In this document: in pieces, positions 58,930 to 64,000 of the stretch | How the letters are laid out: every line of letters begins with the position of its first letter | Position numbering within the stretch: the stretch's first letter is position 1 | Source of the DNA: Nymphaea colorata | Lineage: Eukaryota; Streptophyta; Magnoliopsida; Nymphaeales; Nymphaeaceae | Direction of reading: 5' to 3' | NCBI RefSeq assembly: GCF_008831285.2 | Contig: NC_045142.1 | Coordinates: forward strand, 21,455,354 to 21,519,353 | DNA: 64,000 nucleotides | Made by a program: the position numbers and the translations under genes | Notes under the pieces: model-generated | What the model was told of the DNA's origin: nothing | Database searches by the model: none | Seen by the model: only the letters and a program-made list of their open reading frames with translations

Positions 58930-59547
58930 ACCATTCATGTTCAAACACTAACCTTTCCACGAAAACCTTGCAGATCTGCTCACAGAGCAACAATCGAGCC
59001 CAAATTTGTTGCTGCAGAGAGGAAGAGACAGATTCCTGTGCTACGGTTAAGGGCGAGCCAAAATCAGTGTTTCCTAACACGGAAGCCGCTGCACAAATGA
59101 TAGATGAAGAGACAGAGGGCTTCTTCTTCAGCAAGGGCGAGAGAGACGAGGAGGGGATCAGGAGAGTGAGAGGGCGAGAGAGACAATGAGGGGAGCAGGT
59201 GAGTGAGAGGGCGAGAGAGACGACGAGGGAGCAGGAGAGTGAGAGGGCGAGAGAGACGACGACCAGCAGGCAGGACGGAGGCGACGGAGGCAGCTGCAGG
59301 CCTGCGGCAGGAGGGAGAGGGAGGCGATGCATGGGTGGGAGGCGATGCGTGGGTGCCCTAACGGGCAGAAAAATAAAACCGACAAAATGTTTCCACCTCT
59401 CGCGGTGGAAACATTTCCGAAAAAAAATTCCGGAAACGTGTTTAACGGTCATAATTTTCATTCCACCTTTGATGGAATGAGAAAAATTTGAATATTTGAA
59501 AATTTTCTCCATGGCTACAGGATATTGCCAGGCCATCAAACGGCCCC
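58930..59547. mobile_element. PIF/Harbinger-like element, second copy, 5' end unclear
   Basis: The 3' end GGCCATCAAACGGCCCC (59531-59547) and the preceding 200 bp (from CCCTAACGGGCAG at 59355, including TTTCCACC(T)CTC(G)CGGTGGAAA) match the 3' end of 34133-35095. The interior has a GAGAGTGAGAGGGCGAGAG tandem of about 35 bp (59160-59260). A long minus-strand frame, 59653-58928, has an exon-like tail, AAASVLGNTDFGSPLTVAQ (about 59090). The start near 58930 is a guess, because the opposite terminal repeat was not located. The flank after the end is TAG rather than TTA. Confidence 0.5.
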
Positions 59548-60880
59548 TAGAGTTTTTTCCGGAACCCCAATCTCTGTTATGTGATTTTCCTTGCCGTTTT
59601 CTTTTGTCATATTTAGGAATGCCTAATTTGAAGCATATTAAGAAATATTGCAAGCTTTTCGACTTTTAAGAACCAAAAGCCGAACTGATGATTCCCTATG
59701 CAATCCATCTCCTGCAGTTCATAGAGGTAGGTTTCCAAGATAAGGATAGGTATACTCTCTACGACTGCCTTTCCAACCAATTTATACGGCAACCATCTAC
59801 ATTATCCATTTATACATGAGTGGGATTTTTTATATACCTTTTTTTGCATTGGGGCATTTGTTTGATCTGAAATATGAATTAGTTCACATTTCGCACACCA
59901 AATAAACATGTATAAACATTTAATGGGGTAACCTTTTTCATCGAATAGAAGACTTTTTTTTTGTTTTCTATTGGTCATTGTCTAAATAAACAGCTGAAAG
60001 AAACCAAAAAACTTCTTGTCTTTGTCTTTTTCTTTTCTTTTCTAGCTTCCTTCATACGATAGGCAATGATCAAACCTCTTCAAATGTTAATTCAGACTTT
60101 TGATATGTGATTTTTTATGTGCATATACATTTTATTTCACCAATTTAATTTATATAAGTGAAATGAGTTGCGTTTTTTTCGTTTTTCATTTTTCGTTTTT
60201 TAAATATATTTTTAATTTTTAAACGACATTTCATTTTCTCACTTTTTTTTTGCATTTTTTCGAAAATAATGTGCTTTTTGTATACACACACAAAAGGACG
60301 CAGTGGCATCATCAATATCCTAGGTGAGAAAACATGCATTGCATCAGTAGGAGTTGGTGTCTAGTCATAGTACTAAGTTAAATCTTGATTTATGTCTTCC
60401 AATCACTAGGCTGTTCTTATCATGCTGAACATGTTGAATCAGCCTTTGTGCACATATTACCAAACTGCTTATATGTGAGACTTTGTTCACAAATATCCGT
60501 CAGCTTTAATACCACAGTCCTTTTTGGGCATTGTTTCGGTGTCAAGGATACTTGATGGTCTCATGACTTCCATATCTCAGGACTTCCATAGTTATTTGCA
60601 AAGCTAGAGAAAATGGATAAAATGAGTTGATCGGGAGCAAAATGTTCATTTTCTATGTGATGATGACTTGAGTGATATGGATACTGGAGTTAGATACCTA
60701 TGATGTATGATTTGCTTTGGTGTAGTTCATGGCCCCTTATATTTGAAATTCTTTTGGAAGAATCAGTTAAATATCCCATTTAAGAAGGGTAAAATAGTCA
60801 TTTTTAACCAACTCTTAGCACAGTTTGGTACATGTTATAGAAAGGCTATAAACTAGGACAATTGGTATAACTAAAGGCCT
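59548..60880. other. AT-rich spacer, no gene
   Basis: T-tract-rich sequence with a TTTTTCGTTTTTC microrepeat (60175-60260). Nothing else is supported. Confidence 0.45.
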
Positions 60881-61960
60881 AATTAGACAACACCCAGAGA
60901 ACCTGTAGTAGGTTCATTTGGGGTGATTCAACAGATGGGAGGCATGATCATGCAGTGAGGTTGTTCTCCCTGTGCTTACCTTTAGAGGAGGATGGGGCTG
61001 GTTTGAAAGATTTGAGTAGCCTTAATAATGCTTGGATGATCTAGTTGACACTCAAGGCCAAGTTAATGGACTCCTTATGGTGCTACTTGTGTTGACAGAA
61101 GTATTTGTGCAACCATAGCCTTTGGTTGCAGGTCCCATGTGGGGATGGGAGGAAATTTCTCATCTTGTCTCTTAGAAAGTGATTAACGTCTGATCAGAAC
61201 AGTGCGGTTGGGGTCTGCTGTGCTACTTTTTTCAATGTTTGGAACCTCCAACATCTGTGAACTATAGGCAGAAGCTGGTGGGGGTGATTCACTCATAGAA
61301 TTCTTGGGATGTGGAAGGTTTTGGGTCTTTGGATTCCTTTAGCTATGAGGAGTGTTCGTTTGGTAACAAATAGAGACACTTTGTTATGGTCTGATTCGGT
61401 TGTGAGTAGTCTGAAACTCTGAATTGAGTGTATATATATGAGCAAATTAAAGTGAAGATTGTGAGGCAAATGAGGGGAGCCATAGTATATAGAAATGACT
61501 CAATGGAGTGCACAAAGTGGACATCGTATATTGCTCTGAAAGGCGGGACTCTCACCCAAGATCGCATATAAAATTTTGGAAGTCCCCCTTGTCAATCAGT
61601 GTCCACTTTGTGAGAAGAAGAGGAATTGATAGCCCATGTGTTCAATCATTGGTCTTTGGCATGATCCATCAGGAAAGTCATCGTTTGCAAGTCTAATGTA
61701 ATGGTGAAATTCAAACAGTCTACGATAGTCCTTATGAGTCCTGGTGCTGGGGCATTAAATTTAGCTAGAAGGGGATGGTGTTTATGCTTTCCAAAGGTTA
61801 TCTGGAAGCTCTGGCTATGAAGGAATAAAAGAGTCCATGATGGGATGTAGTGTAAAAATATGTTCAATGCAAACCTTTGTGGGAAGATTGTTAAACAATT
61901 GATGATAAATGCATGTTGGGGGTTGGCAAGTAAGTAGGAGATTTTGGCTTGGTTGGATTC
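60881..61960 (+). pseudogene. LINE ORF2 C-terminal remnant (zf-RVT region)
   Basis: Plus-strand reading, with many stops and shifts, gives LTLKAKLMDSLWCYL and KYLCNHSLWLQVPCGDG (61045-61150), typical of the W-rich linker after LINE reverse transcriptase. Next comes a CPLCEKK-like phrase offset by frame breaks with EEEELIAHVFNHWSLA (61600-61660), then VIWKLWL.RNKRVHDG (61798-61843), which matches the common IW.IWKERN.R end. The decay is heavy. It is the remnant of a non-LTR retrotransposon and has no coding capacity. Confidence 0.5.
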
Positions 61961-62029
61961 TGGCATTCATCATGATCCTTAGCCATCATTTGATGGTTTC
62001 AGTTTGATCATACACTCTGCTTGCAGATG

Positions 62030-62330
62030 GATTGGAGACTCCCATAAGGTAGGGTACTGGTGAAAAAGCGTGGATGCAGGGTTTTTGATTCTGGAGTTTG
62101 TTATGTCCCAGTCAGACTATGTTAGGGTGCCAAGTAGATCTAAGTTGGAATTCTTTGTAGCCTACCATGATTTAATGGAGTGGTTGGCATTTCAGCGGCT
62201 CCCATGGGCTGGAGGAACGCATGGTTTCACTGCATGAAAGAGGTTGATTAAGTGCCTCATGGATCTGGGGATCATGTTCTTTCAAGGAAGATTTTGTTCT
62301 GGTGCATTGCAATCCTGTGTTTGAGGTAGT
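62030..62330 (+). pseudogene. Possible LINE endonuclease remnant
   Basis: The reading RSKLEFFVAYHDLMEW...RLPWAGGTHGFT (62130-62235) resembles the F..F....L.DLPL.G..FTW segment of LINE AP-endonuclease domains. It lies downstream of the zf-RVT-like region, the reverse of the normal order. It is therefore either a second insertion or a rearrangement. Weak evidence. Confidence 0.3.
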
Positions 62331-62593
62331 GAAAGTCTCGCATTGCTGCATTGATTTGCATTCTTCTGTTGAATGGTTGACTCCTTAAAGGTTCTGTGTT
62401 GGTTATTTTTCTGTACATTTTTTTAATTTTGTTGAACAAATTGAGAGACTGCTCCTCCCAGCCATTTATTAAGCAAAGCAATTTTGAGCTCATATTTGAA
62501 TCTAGGTTCCATTTGATAGCTTCAGATCTAAGGATCCGGAGTTGATTTTTAATACTTGGATCTTAGATCCAAGGATTTCAAAAACGTGGTTTC
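62331..62593. other. Spacer, nothing recognised
   Basis: No domain, RNA gene or clear repeat. GGATC(T/C)AAGGAT-type words recur near 62525-62575. Confidence 0.4.
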
Positions 62594-62745
62594 TAGTATG
62601 GGTGAACATGAGCTGAGTCGAGCCCAAGCTTGGTCAGCTCGAACTCCGCTCGCTTCTATATTGCACAACTCAGCTCGAATCAATTATATAATGTCAACTC
62701 GAGCTCGGCTCAATCAAGCGTGTCAGAGCTCTAGCTCATTTAACT
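62594..62745. mobile_element. hAT-like element end with GAGCTCG subterminal repeats
   Basis: ATGGGTGAACATGAGCTGAG is followed by repeated AGCTCGAA, CAGCTCG and GAGCTCGGCTC words. This resembles the subterminal region of plant hAT elements (GGGTG..CA.GAGC). Only one end is seen. Confidence 0.35.
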
Positions 62746-62879
62746 AGTATATAAGCATGTCGTTTATATGCTATGGCAAAATATGGCAGCGAGCATGCTG
62801 CTGCTATGGAAGAGATGAAGCAGAGTATATGCAGAAAAAGAGAAATCATATGAGATATTTGGATTTTAAGTTTTGGGTT

Positions 62880-63930
62880 TTCAAGGAACTCTCGCTCATG
62901 CTCAGCACTGAATGAAGGTTTCAGATCGCTTGCTGGAACGAGGGTTTCATGAACCTGAAAGCCCTCGCTCCAGTGCCACCCTTTGCTGAGCGAGGGTTTC
63001 TGACTAATATGAAACCCCTTGCTGTTAGGCCTGGGCATCAGGCCGGCCGGCCGGTGGGCCCGATGGGCGTCTCAGCCGGCCCGGACCCGGCCCAGCGCGT
63101 GTCCTGCCCCTTTCCCCCACCCTCCCGTCGCGCTCCTCTGAGAGTCTGATGGAGGAGGAGGGGGGAGACAGAGGAGGAGGGAGAGGGAGAGGGAGAGGGG
63201 AGAGGGAGAGGGAGAGGGAGAGGGAGAGGGAGAGGGAAGGGAGAGGGAGCAGAGAGGAGGGGAGGGAGACAGAGGAGGAGGGAGACAGAGGAGGGAGAGG
63301 GAGACGGGGAGGAGGGAGAGAGGAGAGGGAGAGGGAGACAGAGGAGGAGGGAGAGGGAGAGGGAGACAGGGAGAGGGAGAGGGGAGGGGAGCAGAGAGGG
63401 AGAGGGAGAGGGGAGCGGGAGCAGAGAGGAGAGGGAGAGGGGGAACGGGAAGGGGGGAGCGGAAAGGGAGAGGGAGGGGAAGGGGGAGTGGGAGTGAGAG
63501 TGAAGAGGGAGAGCGGGGAGTCGGGACTCTGGAGTGGAGTGGAGAGGGAGAGGGAGGGGGAGCAGGGAGGGAGTGGAGAGGGCGAAGTCGGCCGGGCCGC
63601 CGGGCCGGCCTATCAGGCCCGGGTCCGGCCCGGGCAAAGTTTTCCACGGCCCGGACCCGGGTCCGATCGGGCCGGGCCCCCTTTGCTTTGCTGAGCGAGG
63701 GTTTCATCCCTCACTCACTGCGTACGAGGGTGTTTTGAAACCCTTGCTTGTTGGAGCAAGGTTTTGAAGAAAGAAACCCTCGCTCCAGCGAATGAGGGAT
63801 TTAGATTCCAAAGCTCCAGTGAATGAGGGTTTTATCCCTCACTCGCTGCGAGCGAAGGTGTTCTGAAACCATGTTTGTTGGAGCAAGGGTTTTGATGAAA
63901 CCCTCGCTCCAATGAGCGACCCTCGACTTA
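62880..63930. repeat. ~128-bp tandem repeat (GCGAGGGTTTCA family), interrupted
   Basis: Units containing GAGGGTTT(C/T)(A)T(A/C)CCCTC, GTGTT(T/C)TGAAAC and AAACCCTCGCTCCA occur at about 63694 and 63822, about 128 bp apart. Earlier, drifted units occur at 62885-63010. The array is split by the unit at 63026-63681. Confidence 0.7.
63026..63681. mobile_element. GC/purine-rich hAT-like unit inserted in the tandem array
   Basis: Opens TAGGCCTGGGCATCAGGCC and closes with CGATCGGGCCGGGCCCC. The interior has about 430 bp of GGGAGAGG purine repeat (63147-63580) between GGCCGG-rich ends. Flanks CCCCTTGCTG and CCCCTTTGCT are similar but not exact. The design matches 9555-9946. All open frames through it are low-complexity artefacts. 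Confidence 0.45.
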
Positions 63931-64000
63931 GAGTGAGAGAGAGGGAGAGAGAGAAAGAGGCATACATTGATAGGCTTTTAGCAGCAAATGAGAAGGGCAA

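Noticed and set aside
63038-63707. Several ~200-codon frames on both strands
   Set aside because: They run through a GGGAGAGG purine tract with few possible stop codons. Not coding.
1-64000. tRNA, rRNA, CRISPR arrays, bacterial operons
   Set aside because: No cloverleaf-like tRNA, rRNA block or spaced direct-repeat array was seen by eye; the sequence is plant nuclear. A tRNA scan would be decisive.

Overview
This window is nuclear DNA from a seed plant, most likely a TE-rich flowering plant. The evidence is AT-rich spacers, GT-AG exon fragments of recognisable plant gene families (CAP-D3 condensin II, PDR-type ABCG transporter, DnaJ/DUF1977 J-protein, FHA/AAA-type ATPase), Ty1-copia LTRs with iMet-type primer binding sites and GAGGGGG polypurine tracts, PIF/Harbinger-like and hAT-like ends, LINE remnants and many simple repeats. 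I cannot name the species. There is one 100-N assembly gap (22603-22702). I found no intact, complete protein-coding gene; everything recognisable is a fragment, a pseudogene or a transposon piece.

Layout. 1-6090: two copies of one ~3.2 kb TG...CA element in opposite orientation, 181 bp apart. One is complete with a TATAA target duplication, and a copia solo LTR is nested in it. They sit inside the left arm (2656-14150) of a large inverted duplication whose right arm is 36363-40916. The left arm also carries a ~2.8 kb insertion (8067-10873) with a CT minisatellite and a GC/purine-rich hAT-like element. 13484-14926: retroelement gag-like pseudogene. 16026-16789: DnaJ pseudogene. 18091-19925: CAP-D3 pseudogene with a duplicated exon block. 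20746-22602: inverted retroelement segment with an LTR/PBS abutting an AAA-ATPase fragment that runs into the gap. 24165-27180: exon-like pieces of unrecognised genes with a copia RNase H remnant between them. 27823-28717: copia 3' end. 28856-32215: direct copy of a segment seen again at 40540-43350. 33209-34067: an unrecognised terminal exon and a PDR-ABCG exon. 34133-35095: a PIF/Harbinger-like element carrying an exon. 35262-36362: copia 3' half. 36363-43350: right arm and second segment copy. 43440-46680: GC-richer repeat block, then an LTR with a duplicated promoter, PBS and gag-like pseudogene. 46681-58100: mostly anonymous spacer with local duplications and one foldback MITE candidate. 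58102-58451: two phase-consistent exons. 58930-59547: second Harbinger-like copy. 60881-62330: LINE debris. 62594-64000: hAT-like ends and a tandem array interrupted by a purine-rich insertion.

The pieces do not form a pathway. The interest is architectural: repeated segmental duplication in both orientations, layered insertions whose order can be read from target duplications, and several transposon-like units that carry exon-like host sequence. All identity calls are by eye; no alignment or database search was run.
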